Below, piece after piece: positions 47,993-57,059 of a DNA stretch of 64,000 bases (within the stretch, counting starts at the first letter, position 1; every line of letters starts with the position of its first letter). The DNA is from an uncultured Colwellia sp. (GTDB lineage Bacteria > Pseudomonadota > Gammaproteobacteria > Enterobacterales > Alteromonadaceae). The translations under genes were made by a program, and so were the position numbers. The notes under the pieces are model-generated. The model made no database searches. It was given only the letters and a program-made list of their open reading frames with translations, and was not told the DNA's origin. The DNA is taken from assembly GCA_913049915.1 (NCBI GenBank), contig CAJWZC010000004.1, positions 1 through 64,000 on the forward strand, given 5' to 3'.

Positions 47993-48712
47993 ATGAAGAC
48001 AGTTAGTTGTCAAATACAGTCGTTATCATCGTTAACGCCTAATGTTTATAAAGTATTATTAAAGGCTAGTGAAAAAGTTGATTTTATTGCCGGTCAATAT
48101 TTAAACTTTGTTATGGGTGATGACGATAAACGTCCATTTTCAATTGCTAGCTCACCAAATAGTGATTTAATTGAATTGCAAATAGGCGCTTTTGTTGCTG
48201 ATAGTTACCCTATGCAAGTAATTGAGTGTATTAAAGCGAGTTATGCCAGTGGCGAAGCGGTAACCATTGAAATACCTGCAGGTAATGCGCAATTACGAAC
48301 CGAGAGTGAACGGCCATTATTGTTACTTGCGGGTGGTACTGGTTTTTCATATATCAAATCAATGTTTGAGTATTTAGCTGAGCAAAAGTCACAACGACAT
48401 ATTAGGGTTTACTGGGGACTACGTGAAGAAAGTGCTATCTATGAACTTGAAAAGACTATTGTCACTATTGGCAAGCTAGCGCATGCTAATTTTATTCCTG
48501 TTATTGAAAATATTGACGAGAACGCCCAGAAACCATGGCAGGGTAAAACAGGCTTAGTTCACCAAGCCGCCATGAATGATATTACTAGTTTTGAATCCTA
48601 TGATATTTATTTGGCAGGGCGTTTTGACATGGTTGGTGCCATTCGTAGTGACTTTGTTGAACATGGTGCGTTGTTAGAACATATGTATGCCGATGCTTTT
48701 GCCTATATTTAA
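47993..48712 (+). CDS. fre: NAD(P)H-flavin reductase
   Basis: The 239-residue enzyme reduces free flavins. It has the flavin-contact motif RPFSIASSP, the pyridine-nucleotide motif LLLAGGTGFSYIKSM and the C-terminal YLAGRFDMVGAIRSDF. It lacks a covalently bound cofactor or ferredoxin domain, so it is the Fre type. Its product FMNH2 is required for making the prenylated-FMN cofactor of UbiD, which fits the adjacency. A long terminator follows. Confidence 0.95.
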   Translation: MKTVSCQIQSLSSLTPNVYKVLLKASEKVDFIAGQYLNFVMGDDDKRPFSIASSPNSDLIELQIGAFVADSYPMQVIECIKASYASGEAVTIEIPAGNAQLRTESERPLLLLAGGTGFSYIKSMFEYLAEQKSQRHIRVYWGLREESAIYELEKTIVTIGKLAHANFIPVIENIDENAQKPWQGKTGLVHQAAMNDITSFESYDIYLAGRFDMVGAIRSDFVEHGALLEHMYADAFAYI

Positions 48713-48750
48713 TAGCAAACGGATCAATTAGCTAACAGTTAAAGTCCAAT

Positions 48751-48790
48751 AAAAAAGCACGTCAATGAGTTATCATTGACGTGCTTTTTT
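48751..48790. terminator. Very long bidirectional terminator between fre and the response regulator gene
   Basis: An 18-bp perfect stem (A6 followed by GCACGTCAATGA) with loop GTTA is flanked by A and T tracts and serves both convergent genes. Confidence 0.95.
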
Positions 48791-48844
48791 TCTCTAAAAT
48801 ATAGCGTAGCGAGGCTAATTTATTGGAAGTTTATTTTTAAGCTA

Positions 48845-49504
48845 TTAACCTTGTTGAAAGCCAGCTTCAGTTAAATTTAGCTGTGCGATAACAATAACCG
48901 CTTGGGTTCGATTACGGACATCGAGTTTTCTAAAAATAGCGGTAGCATGTGCTTTAATTGTTGCCTCGGATACATTTAAATCATAAGCAATTTGCTTATT
49001 TAACATGCCTTGAGCGAACATCATTAATATACGGTATTGCTGCTGAGTTAAGCTGGCTACACGGTCAGCGATGCCTTTATCATTATTGTCTCTTTGCTTT
49101 TGCTCAAAGGAGCCGGGTAACCAGATGCTTCCTGATAATACCGCCACAATCGCTGAATAAATATCATCAACTGGCGTAGACTTTGGTACAAAACCAGCAG
49201 CACCATAGGACATAGCTTTACTGATAGTATCGTGATCTTCATGAGCAGATACGATAACAACAGGTATTTGTGGGAAGTGATTACGGACATGAATTAAAGT
49301 ATTAAATCCATGAGCACCAGGAATATTTAGATCCAGTAGCAACAAATCACTATCATTATGGTTAGTGAGCTGTTGCTCAAGTTCTTCAATTGTTTGTGCT
49401 TCAAGCCATATGGTATAAGTTAGCTTTGCTTTTAGTGTCCCTAATAAAGCTTGTCTAAATAAAGGATGATCGTCAGCTATTATTATTTTTTCTGGCTGAA
49501 TCAT
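48845..49504 (-). CDS. LuxR/NarL-type response regulator
   Basis: The 219-residue protein has a receiver domain (acidic IIADDHP, phospho-acceptor Asp58 in LLLLDLNIPG, Lys in FVPKSTP). A LuxR-type helix-turn-helix follows (LNKQIAYDLNVSEATIKAHA). It would activate or repress genes after phosphorylation. I chose the ATG at 49504, with AGGA 8 bases upstream, over an in-frame ATG 30 bases further out. No histidine kinase lies beside it, so its partner and targets are unknown. The extra N-terminal residues of the longer frame have no family support. Confidence 0.9.
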   Translation of the reverse strand: MIQPEKIIIADDHPLFRQALLGTLKAKLTYTIWLEAQTIEELEQQLTNHNDSDLLLLDLNIPGAHGFNTLIHVRNHFPQIPVVIVSAHEDHDTISKAMSYGAAGFVPKSTPVDDIYSAIVAVLSGSIWLPGSFEQKQRDNNDKGIADRVASLTQQQYRILMMFAQGMLNKQIAYDLNVSEATIKAHATAIFRKLDVRNRTQAVIVIAQLNLTEAGFQQG

Positions 49505-49706
49505 AACAAGTATCCTAAAGAGTGATTCATCCATTCTAACGGAAAAATTTTCAATAACATAGCTTAGTTATTAATAGCCATTATAGTGAAATTAAGCAAT
49601 CAATTAGGAATAGTTAGTATTAATATTTTGATGGTAAAAATGATGAGTAAAATAGACAAATATAAACTGATAGTGCAAATTATCAGTTTATATTTATTTG
49701 CAGTTG

Positions 49707-51170
49707 TTATCTTTTCGGGATATTAGCTAATACAGCTACTAATAATTGCCAGTATTGCACAACGGTCGCAATTTCTATTTTTTCGTCTGGTGAATGAGGG
49801 AAGTTAATCGTTGGCCCAATAGACACCATATCCCAATGTGGGTAGGCTGTTTTGAATAAACCACATTCTAAGCCAGCATGAATTACCATTACCGCGGGTA
49901 CTTTATTAAAGATGCTTTGGTAAGTATCTCGAACTGTCTGCATGATGATCGAGTCAGGATTAGGCTTCCAGCCTGGGTAAGCGCCTGAAAAAACGACGTT
50001 AGCACCAGCAAGTTCAAAAACAGATTGTACCATACGTTGGGTTTCTAAGCGGCCGTCATCATGTAAGCTGCGTATTAACACCATAACGTTAAGTTTACGG
50101 CCACGCGTATTAATCACGCCTAAGTTTAGTGATGTCTCAACAATACCGTCAATGTCATCACTCATACGAATTACACCATTAGGACAGGCATTCAGCGCGC
50201 GTAAAATTGCCGCTTGAGTTGCTTTTGTCCAACACTGTTCAAAATCTTCTGGTGAAATTAATAGCATATCGATATCAGTTTCTATAGCACCTAAGTTAGC
50301 GCTAATTGTTGCTAAATAATCGGCTAAAGCGACTTTTAATGGTTCAATTTTATTTTTGGCAACCACGAAACTGGCATTAGCTTCTCGAGGAATAGCATTA
50401 CGTAAACTACCGCCATTAAGTTCTGTAATACTGATATCAAAGTCAATACTAGCAGTCAGTAAAAATCGTACTAATAACTTGTTAGCGTTTGCGCGGCCGG
50501 TATGTATATCAACACCTGAATGGCCACCTTTTAAGCCAGAGATAGATAAGTTAAACGCTTGGCAATCGTTAGGAACATCTTCAAACGTTAGTGGGAAGTT
50601 GGCGTTACCATCAATACCACCAGCACAACCCATGTAAACCTCGCCTTCTTGCTCTGAATCGGTGTTAATTAAAATATCACCATCAAGCCAACCCGCTTCT
50701 AAACCAAAAGCACCGGTCATACCCGCTTCTTCATCAATGGTTACCAGCACTTCTAAAGAGCCATGAGGAATATCATCACTGGCTAAAACAGCTAAGGCTG
50801 ACGCTAAACCAACACCATTATCAGCGCCTAAGGTTGTTCCTTCTGCGGTAACCCAATCACCTGATTCAATAATATATGGTTTAATGGGGTCGGTTAGAAA
50901 ATCGTGTTTAGTGTCGTTATTTTTTTGTGGCACCATATCCATGTGTGCTTGTAAAATTACGCCTTTAACGTCTTCCATACCAGCTGTTGCTGGTTTTTTA
51001 ATAATTAAGTTACCAACAGCGTCTTCTTTAATTGCTAGGTTAAGCTCTTTAGCCCAGTCTTGTATCCATAAAGATATTTTTTTTTCATGTTTTGATGGGT
51101 GTGGAATACTACAAATTTTTTCAAATAGTTGCCATAAGCGAGTAGGTTGTAATTGTGAGAGAGTACTCAT
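49707..51170 (-). CDS. pepD: Cytosol non-specific dipeptidase (aminoacyl-histidine dipeptidase, M20)
   Basis: The 487-residue zinc peptidase opens with SQLQPTRLWQLFEKICSIPHPSKHE, characteristic of PepD. Metal-binding and catalytic motifs are seen: LQAHMDMVPQK, TTLGADNGVGLA, TIDEEAGMTGAFGLE, INTDSEQEGEVYMGCAGG and the late IHAGLECGLF. It hydrolyses a wide range of dipeptides in the cytoplasm. It is single, upstream of the response regulator and downstream of slmA. Confidence 0.95.
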   Translation of the reverse strand: MSTLSQLQPTRLWQLFEKICSIPHPSKHEKKISLWIQDWAKELNLAIKEDAVGNLIIKKPATAGMEDVKGVILQAHMDMVPQKNNDTKHDFLTDPIKPYIIESGDWVTAEGTTLGADNGVGLASALAVLASDDIPHGSLEVLVTIDEEAGMTGAFGLEAGWLDGDILINTDSEQEGEVYMGCAGGIDGNANFPLTFEDVPNDCQAFNLSISGLKGGHSGVDIHTGRANANKLLVRFLLTASIDFDISITELNGGSLRNAIPREANASFVVAKNKIEPLKVALADYLATISANLGAIETDIDMLLISPEDFEQCWTKATQAAILRALNACPNGVIRMSDDIDGIVETSLNLGVINTRGRKLNVMVLIRSLHDDGRLETQRMVQSVFELAGANVVFSGAYPGWKPNPDSIIMQTVRDTYQSIFNKVPAVMVIHAGLECGLFKTAYPHWDMVSIGPTINFPHSPDEKIEIATVVQYWQLLVAVLANIPKR

Positions 51171-51258
51171 CGTTTTCCTCGAAAAATTGTAAGATTATTT
51201 ATTAAAAGTCGCAGATATTACCGCAACATATAGCTTGATGATGACAGTTATCCTGTAA

Positions 51259-51855
51259 TTATTTGTCGGCCATTAAAAATTGCCATTGTTCAGCAAAGTC
51301 AGTACTTGGTTTTTTACTGTAGCCTGATCTAACATATTGACTGATTTTACCTTCAGCAAACGATACTAATAGGCTAGCCAAGGCGGCTTCACTAATTGTA
51401 AAGGTTTTACCTTCACGCAATTTGCGTTCTCGTAATACCTGTTTAAATTGTGATTCTAACTTTTCAAAAAACTGATGAACTCTGCTGCGTAAACGTTCAT
51501 TTTCACCCATTAATGCATCACCAGCTAATATTCTACACATACCTGGATTTCGCTCAGCAAAAATGATTAAAACATGTAGGATATGATGACAGCGTACCAA
51601 GGCTTCTTTGTGATCTGCTAGAATCAAATTAATACGTGAAAAAATAGATTCTTCAATAAAGTCGATTAATCCCTCAAACATACGTGCTTTTGATGGGAAA
51701 TGTCGATATAACGCGGCTTCTGAAAAGCCGACTTCAGCTGCTAGCTTTGCGGTAGTGATACGCTGTCCTGGACAGTTTTGTAACATTAACGCTAAGGATT
51801 CTAATATTTGGTGTTTACGGTTTGGTTTCTGGTTTTTATTTTGTGTGGCGACCAT
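51259..51855 (-). CDS. slmA: Nucleoid occlusion factor SlmA (TetR family)
   Basis: The 198-residue protein has a TetR helix-turn-helix ([23 protein letters not shown]) and a SlmA-type C-terminal domain ([40 protein letters not shown]). SlmA binds sites scattered over the chromosome and blocks FtsZ assembly over the nucleoid. The neighbourhood with coaBC and radC is the one seen in E. coli. Confidence 0.94.
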   Translation of the reverse strand: MVATQNKNQKPNRKHQILESLALMLQNCPGQRITTAKLAAEVGFSEAALYRHFPSKARMFEGLIDFIEESIFSRINLILADHKEALVRCHHILHVLIIFAERNPGMCRILAGDALMGENERLRSRVHQFFEKLESQFKQVLRERKLREGKTFTISEAALASLLVSFAEGKISQYVRSGYSKKPSTDFAEQWQFLMADK

Positions 51856-51938
51856 ATAAAAATATTCTCTACTATTATTGTTCTATCCGTTAAGCTAGAT
51901 GATTTTAGCCCGCTCTAAAAATAATTTAAATTCTCTTA

Positions 51939-53147
51939 CTATTCAGTAATTTTTGCTAAATAATGTTGATTGATTAAAGATACAAGTTGTTTAGCCACAA
52001 TTCTCTTACTGGCTAAGGGTATTTCAATCTTATCAATCGAACTATAAAGGGTTAGGGCATTATCATCACTGTTAAAGCCTTGTCCAGCTTTAGCAACATC
52101 ATTGGCTGCGATTAAGTCTAAGTTTTTACGCATTAATTTGCCACGAGCATAGTGTTCAACGTTTTGGGTTTCTGCAGCAAAGCCAACGATAAATGGCTTA
52201 TTAATTAACTTTGCCACATCAGCAACAATATCATGATTTTTGATAAGAGAAAGTTGCATATGTTGATTATCTTTTTTGATTTTTTCATCAGAAATATCGG
52301 CTACTCGATAATCAGCTACGGCTGCACAAGCTACAAAGGTAGTTGCTTTTGTAACAGCTGTTAGTGTTTTTTTATGCATTTGTTCAGCACTAATTACTTG
52401 AATAAGCTCGCAGCCTAATGGCGCAGAAATATTCACAGGACCAGAAATTAACGTTACTTGGGCGCCAGCACGTAATGCTGCATGAGCAATGGCATAGCCC
52501 ATTTTACCGGAGCTATGGTTAGAGATATATCGTACAGGGTCTATTGCTTCACGTGTAGGCCCCGCAGTAATCACCCAATGCTGTCCCTGTAAGTATTTAT
52601 CAGCAAAAAAGTCGTTAGTCAGAGTCACTAATTCATTCACATCTAACATGCGGCCTAAACCTATATCACCACAAGCCTGTTCTCCAGCACCTGGGCCCCA
52701 TAGATGAAATCCCCACTGTTTTAATTGATTGATATTCGCTTGTGTAGCTTTGGTGTGCCACATTTGTTGATTCATTGCCGGGGCAATAGCGATAGGTGCG
52801 CTGGTTGCTAAGCATAATGTTGACAGTAAATCATTCGCCATACCTGCGGTTATGCGGGCAATAATATCAGCAGTAGCTGGAGCGATAACGATCAAATCAG
52901 CCCATTTAGCTAATTCAATATGCCCCATAGCAAGCTCAGCTTGGCTATCTAGTAAACTATCACTAACATGGTTACCCGATACCGCTTGAAGCGTTAAGGG
53001 CGTAATAAAAGCTTTCGCGCCTTCCGTCATAACCACGCGTACATTTGCGCCATGATCTTTAAGTCGACGTACTAATTCTGGGGTCTTGTAGGCCGCGATG
53101 CCACCAGTAATACCTAGTACTATTTTTTTGTCCTGAAGAATTTGCAT
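51939..53147 (-). CDS. coaBC: Bifunctional phosphopantothenoylcysteine decarboxylase/phosphopantothenate-cysteine ligase
   Basis: The 402-residue enzyme carries out two steps of coenzyme A synthesis. The CoaC flavoprotein half has [18 protein letters not shown], the active-site His ([11 protein letters not shown]), the PAMNQQMW motif and the catalytic Cys ([11 protein letters not shown]). The CoaB half has [27 protein letters not shown] and the lysine-rich KIKK. It is divergent from radC. Confidence 0.97.
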   Translation of the reverse strand: MQILQDKKIVLGITGGIAAYKTPELVRRLKDHGANVRVVMTEGAKAFITPLTLQAVSGNHVSDSLLDSQAELAMGHIELAKWADLIVIAPATADIIARITAGMANDLLSTLCLATSAPIAIAPAMNQQMWHTKATQANINQLKQWGFHLWGPGAGEQACGDIGLGRMLDVNELVTLTNDFFADKYLQGQHWVITAGPTREAIDPVRYISNHSSGKMGYAIAHAALRAGAQVTLISGPVNISAPLGCELIQVISAEQMHKKTLTAVTKATTFVACAAVADYRVADISDEKIKKDNQHMQLSLIKNHDIVADVAKLINKPFIVGFAAETQNVEHYARGKLMRKNLDLIAANDVAKAGQGFNSDDNALTLYSSIDKIEIPLASKRIVAKQLVSLINQHYLAKITE

Positions 53148-53281
53148 AACCTGCTAATCTTAAAGTAAGCAACATGGTCGATAAGATAACATTTATTGCC
53201 TTTATTTAGAAACAAGAGTTGCTAAATAGGTATGATTTACAAGTGGTGATAAATACAAAAATGTAAAGCAAGGATGCACTT

Positions 53282-54034
53282 ATGTTAAAAGAATTAAAGT
53301 TAAAAAAAGCAAAGCTCAATGAATCCGTATTAAGTAAATCGTCTTTAAACCCAAATGCTTTAAAAAACTGGCCAGAATTAGAAAGACCAAGAGAGAAACT
53401 AGTACATTTAGGCTCATCAAGTTTGAGTGATGCTGAGCTGTTGGCTATATTCTTACGTACTGGCGTAAAGGGTTGTAATGTGGTTGATCTTGCCCGTCAA
53501 TTATTGAGTAGTTTTGGTAGTCTGGCAGCCATACTTTCGGCAAGTCAGGAAGATTTCTGTAAAAGACACGGGCTTGGTACTGCCAAGTATGTGCAACTTC
53601 AGGCTTGTTTAGAAATGTCTAAACGGTATTTAGCGGAGGAATTAAAAGAGATCGATTGCTCTTTAACCTCTTCAAAAGCTACACGCGATTACTTGTTGAG
53701 TGAGTTACGCTTAGAAAGTCGTGAAATATTTGCCGTATTATTTTTAGATAATCAGCATAAAATTTTAACATTCGAACGGTTATTCTTTGGTACGCTTAAT
53801 GCGGCGGCAGTTTATCCTCGCGTTGTGGTTGAACAAGCACTAAAACACCATGCTGCAGCTGTAATACTTACCCACAACCATCCTTCTGGTGTTGCGGAAG
53901 CAAGCCTTGCTGATAAACAAATCACAGAAAAATTGATTCAAGCACTACAGCTTATAGATGTGCGGGTTTTGGACCATATTATTGTCGCAGGAAATCAATG
54001 CTATTCCTTTGCTGAACACAACGAAATATTCTAA
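53282..54034 (+). CDS. radC: RadC/JAB-domain protein
   Basis: The 250-residue protein has an N-terminal helix-hairpin-helix-like part (SSLSDAELLAIFLRTGVKG) and a JAMM/MPN metalloprotease-like domain with the metal motif THNHPSGVAEASLADKQIT. The function of RadC remains debated; a DNA repair role is not firmly supported. It has about 25 more residues at the N-terminus than E. coli RadC. The AAGGA site 8 bases before the ATG supports this start. It lies divergent from coaBC. Confidence 0.93.
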   Translation: MLKELKLKKAKLNESVLSKSSLNPNALKNWPELERPREKLVHLGSSSLSDAELLAIFLRTGVKGCNVVDLARQLLSSFGSLAAILSASQEDFCKRHGLGTAKYVQLQACLEMSKRYLAEELKEIDCSLTSSKATRDYLLSELRLESREIFAVLFLDNQHKILTFERLFFGTLNAAAVYPRVVVEQALKHHAAAVILTHNHPSGVAEASLADKQITEKLIQALQLIDVRVLDHIIVAGNQCYSFAEHNEIF

Positions 54035-54131
54035 TTTTCTCAAGTATAGTACTGATTATTTGCTAAAAACATGAAATACAATTACTTTTAAAGAATGAAT
54101 TAAGTAACAATTAAAAAAGAAGGAACGTCTG

Positions 54132-54443
54132 ATGACTGATAGTAGTAACGATGAAATTGAACGCCGAACATCGTTTCGTTTAGATATGGAAAAAGAATTA
54201 GTAGAGATTTTTTGGGCAGATGAAAAGGGTCAAGAGCATAATAAAAGTATTGCTTGTTTAGACTTTTCACGTGGGGGAGTGAAATTAGATTGTGATCAAC
54301 ACTTACTGATAAATACCGCAGTAACAGTGGTATTCAAATCGGTTAATGCCAATAATAAAAAGCTTTACGGTAAAGTGCTCCGCAGTATTAAGCAAGATAA
54401 TGGCTGGTTCGAAATCGTCTTAATACTAGAGAAAGATGTTTAA
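54132..54443 (+). CDS. Single-domain PilZ protein
   Basis: The 103-residue protein has the two signatures of a cyclic di-GMP-binding PilZ domain: an arginine motif near the N-terminus (ERRTSFRLDME) and DFSRGGVKL. It consists of nothing else, so it would act as a diffusible c-di-GMP effector. An AGGA site precedes the ATG. Its partner is unknown. It is inserted with the ParA pair between radC and rpmB, and a diguanylate cyclase is encoded elsewhere in this window at 38.2 kb. Confidence 0.85.
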   Translation: MTDSSNDEIERRTSFRLDMEKELVEIFWADEKGQEHNKSIACLDFSRGGVKLDCDQHLLINTAVTVVFKSVNANNKKLYGKVLRSIKQDNGWFEIVLILEKDV

Positions 54444-54550
54444 CAAATAAAGAAATTGAGACTTGTTGACGTAAAAGCATTTTCTTGAAAGTGAACTACA
54501 ATTAGCACAGTAATATGTTAATTATATTGTACTAAAGGACGGTACTAAAC

Positions 54551-55219
54551 ATGATGATATTAGTTGGTGGTGAAAAAGGTGGTAGTGGTAAAAGCTGCTT
54601 GGCTCAAAATTTAGCGGTATATTTCGCTAGAAATAAGAAAGCTATTGTCTTAATGGTTGATTGCGATCCTCAAAGAACGACTTCTGACTGGATACAAGCA
54701 AGAAATATTGATCCTTCATTACCCGCTATTAACTGTATTCAATTGTATGGAAAAATTAGGAATGATTTATTAAGTTTAGTACAACATTATGACTATGTAG
54801 TGGTCGATTGTGGGGGGCAGGATAATCTAGCGCTGCGTGCTGCAATGTCTGTTGCTGATCATGTAGTTATCCCCTTAAGACCTAAAAGACGGGATTTGAA
54901 AACGGTACCTCATATGGAAGATATGCTGAGTACATGTAAAATGGTGAATCCAAAAATGATAGCTTCATTTGTTATTACTCAATGCCCACCACTACCAAAC
55001 CAATTACGACGAATACTTGAAGCAAAAGAAGTGTGCAGTTCTTATGGAATTAATGTTTTAGATGCCGTTACCTATAACCGAAACGTTTATGACGATAGTG
55101 AAGAGCTCGGTTCTTCTGTTCTTGAAATAGATCCTATAGGCAAAGCTGCCCAAGAGATGATGACTATTGCCGAAGAATTATTGGCGATGGAACCGGATAA
55201 TTCACATGAGTTTAACTGA
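54551..55219 (+). CDS. ParA-family ATPase of plasmid type
   Basis: The 222-residue protein has the deviant Walker A with the ParA signature lysine (GGEKGGSGKS, residues 6-15), the Walker A' DCDPQRTTSDWIQAR and the Walker B-like YVVVDCGGQDNLALRAAMS. The arrangement without an N-terminal helix-turn-helix resembles small ParA ATPases of plasmids and integrative elements more than chromosomal Soj. An AAGGA site lies upstream. Its 3' end overlaps the next gene by 14 bases, which suggests that the two act together in positioning a DNA or protein cargo. Confidence 0.88.
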   Translation: MMILVGGEKGGSGKSCLAQNLAVYFARNKKAIVLMVDCDPQRTTSDWIQARNIDPSLPAINCIQLYGKIRNDLLSLVQHYDYVVVDCGGQDNLALRAAMSVADHVVIPLRPKRRDLKTVPHMEDMLSTCKMVNPKMIASFVITQCPPLPNQLRRILEAKEVCSSYGINVLDAVTYNRNVYDDSEELGSSVLEIDPIGKAAQEMMTIAEELLAMEPDNSHEFN

Positions 55220-55643
55220 TTTAAAAAAAGGCAAGAATAGCAAAAAGAGAAGGAAGAACTTCACTATTGATGAATTTATTTCCGATGCTGAAGATTACGC
55301 AAAAGGCGCGCCTAAAATTGTTAGTGAATTAACTAACGAAGCACAAGCGAGTCAGAAACTAAATCTTAAACAAGCGATTAGTGAAGCTAAGCGTTATGTT
55401 GAAATGACTGCAGTAGAGCATCATAAAATAGCTGAAGTAGTCGCTGGAATTAGAACTCGCGCGGATAAACCCTTTAGGCGAGCTACATTTACCTTAAGTG
55501 AGGAAGCGATAGGTCAGTTACATGATTTATCTCAAGGTTCAGATTTAGCCAAATCACATATATTACGTATTCTTATCGACGAATTGTGCAATAAAGAACA
55601 AAATGAACAATTGAAAAAATTACTGCAATCAAGAATTAGTTGA
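55206..55643 (+). CDS. Ribbon-helix-helix-like partner of the ParA ATPase
   Basis: The 145-residue protein starts with a very basic segment (LKKGKNSKKRRKNFTIDEF), continues with helices (NLKQAISEAKRYVEMTAVEH), and ends with a segment that looks like a ribbon-helix-helix DNA-binding domain (RRATFTLSEEAIGQLHDLSQ). The ATG at 55206 lies inside the parA end and is preferred over a frame start at 55167. It takes the place of a ParB/ParG-like protein. I do not recognise the exact family. Confidence 0.7.
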   Translation: MSLTDLKKGKNSKKRRKNFTIDEFISDAEDYAKGAPKIVSELTNEAQASQKLNLKQAISEAKRYVEMTAVEHHKIAEVVAGIRTRADKPFRRATFTLSEEAIGQLHDLSQGSDLAKSHILRILIDELCNKEQNEQLKKLLQSRIS

Positions 55644-55840
55644 TTGATAAATTGTGTTGGCTTTTCATCCTTGAAATAGACAAAATTTAATCAAATACTC
55701 ACTACCCAAGTAAAATTTTTCTGTACCTTTCCTATCTAACCATATGAAAATTATTGATAAGTACTGTTTTTTTAGTATTTGCTTATTAAGACTAGTATTA
55801 GTTATTCAATTTCTCTATAATATGCCACCTTTTTCAGGAT

Positions 55841-55860
55841 CCCGAGACGACGGTCTTGGG
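55841..55860 (+). promoter_or_regulatory. Leader hairpin of the rpmB-rpmG transcript
   Basis: CCCGAGAC and GTCTTGGG pair over 8 positions (one G-T) around a 4-base loop, about 40 bases before the rpmB start. A good -10 element, TATAAT, lies at 55816-55821, so the hairpin would be at the 5' end of the mRNA. Ribosomal-protein autoregulation through such a leader is possible but unproven. Confidence 0.5.
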
Positions 55861-55900
55861 GAAATGTAGCTCGAGCTGAAATTAATATTGGAGTACTCAT

Positions 55901-56137
55901 ATGTCTAAAATTTGCCAAGTAACAGGCAAAGTGCCAATGGTTGGAAACAACCGTTCTCACGCAAGAAACGCGACTCGTCGTCGTTTTTTACCTAACCTTC
56001 AATCTCACCGTTTTTGGGTTGAGAGTGAAAATCGTTTCGTTAAATTACGTTTAACTCCGAAAGGAATGCGTATTATCGATAAAAAAGGTATTGATGTAGT
56101 TTTAACTGACATCCGTGCCCGTGGCGAAAAAGTTTAA
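55901..56137 (+). CDS. rpmB: 50S ribosomal protein L28
   Basis: The 78-residue protein opens [20 protein letters not shown] and continues [14 protein letters not shown], the conserved L28 sequence of gammaproteobacteria, with the same length as in E. coli. It has a GGAG ribosome-binding site and is followed by rpmG after 24 bases. Confidence 0.98.
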   Translation: MSKICQVTGKVPMVGNNRSHARNATRRRFLPNLQSHRFWVESENRFVKLRLTPKGMRIIDKKGIDVVLTDIRARGEKV

Positions 56138-56161
56138 TAACTTTATTTTAAGGAAATTATT

Positions 56162-56317
56162 ATGCGCGATAAAATTCGTTTAGTTTCTAGTGCTGGTACT
56201 GGTCATTTTTATACTACAGATAAGAATAAAAAGACTATGCCTGAAAAAATGGAAATCAAAAAGTTTGATCCAACCATTCGTAAGCACGTAATCTATAAAG
56301 AAGCTAAAATTAAGTAA
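56162..56317 (+). CDS. rpmG: 50S ribosomal protein L33
   Basis: The 51-residue protein ([20 protein letters not shown], then [19 protein letters not shown]) is the zinc-free form of L33, lacking the CxxC pairs. AAGGAA precedes the ATG. It forms an operon with rpmB and ends at a terminator. Confidence 0.98.
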   Translation: MRDKIRLVSSAGTGHFYTTDKNKKTMPEKMEIKKFDPTIRKHVIYKEAKIK

Positions 56318-56334
56318 TTAATTTTGTTTCTACT

Positions 56335-56363
56335 AAAAACCCGGTATATCCGGGTTTTTTTAT
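56335..56363 (+). terminator. Intrinsic terminator after rpmG
   Basis: AAAAACCCGG and CCGGGTTTTT form a perfect 10-bp stem with loop TATAT, running into further T residues. Confidence 0.95.
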
Positions 56364-56472
56364 GCCTAAAATAAAGTATTAAAGACATATATGCATGTGT
56401 TGAGGTTGTAATACGCGCTATTAAATAAAAAGTTCAGTATGATATATTCATTAGTTTTATTGGAACATGTAA

Positions 56473-56973
56473 ATGAAATTATCGAGAACAGGCTGGAACA
56501 ACGTCATTATTTTTTCAGTGATGACGATAATTTTAGTCATCAATGGCACTAACGATAAACTCTTCCCTAATGAAGACAATGAAAATAGTTCCCAGCGGTT
56601 AATTTTGCCACAACATGCGGTTATTTTAACGTTAGCAATCGATCTGCCAGACAAACAACAGGTGTTATTCGAACGCGCGGGCCGTAGTTGGCAGTTAACT
56701 ACGAAAGGGTTAATACTGGCAAAAACGGAACAGCAAATTGAACAGATGATGTTTGCCTGGCAACATAGTAGTGGTTTAGTGCAGGCAGCGGAAATTGTTA
56801 TCGATAGTGACCAAAGAATAGTAGTACAAATTGCCTTGGCAGGTGAGTCGCAAGGGCGCACTTTTATATTATACTCACTCAGTGACCAATTATTAGTTTA
56901 TCAGCAACGAGATGATATTTGGTTAGCACTGCCTGCAACATTAGCGCAACAGTTATTACCTATTAGCTTTTAA
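56473..56973 (+). CDS. Membrane-anchored protein of unknown function upstream of mutM
   Basis: The 166-residue product has one N-terminal membrane segment (NVIIFSVMTIILVING) and a predicted soluble, beta-rich part facing the periplasm (AVILTLAIDLPDKQQVLFER, GRTFILYSLSDQLLVYQQRD). I do not recognise a family. A coding role is supported by the ATG start, the consistent composition and the position between rpmG and mutM. A longer antisense frame over the same region has no membrane or family features. Confidence 0.65.
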   Translation: MKLSRTGWNNVIIFSVMTIILVINGTNDKLFPNEDNENSSQRLILPQHAVILTLAIDLPDKQQVLFERAGRSWQLTTKGLILAKTEQQIEQMMFAWQHSSGLVQAAEIVIDSDQRIVVQIALAGESQGRTFILYSLSDQLLVYQQRDDIWLALPATLAQQLLPISF

Positions 56974-57059
56974 TACCAAACGGAACAATAAATTAATTCG
57001 ATTGGTATAATTGTCTGATTCGATAGACAGCGATTACCATTGCCCCATAAGAAGAAATT

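Noticed and set aside
56457-56861. Minus-strand open frame of 134 codons opposite the gene before mutM
   Set aside because: The plus-strand frame has a membrane anchor and balanced composition. The minus frame is cysteine-rich in the manner of antisense translation.
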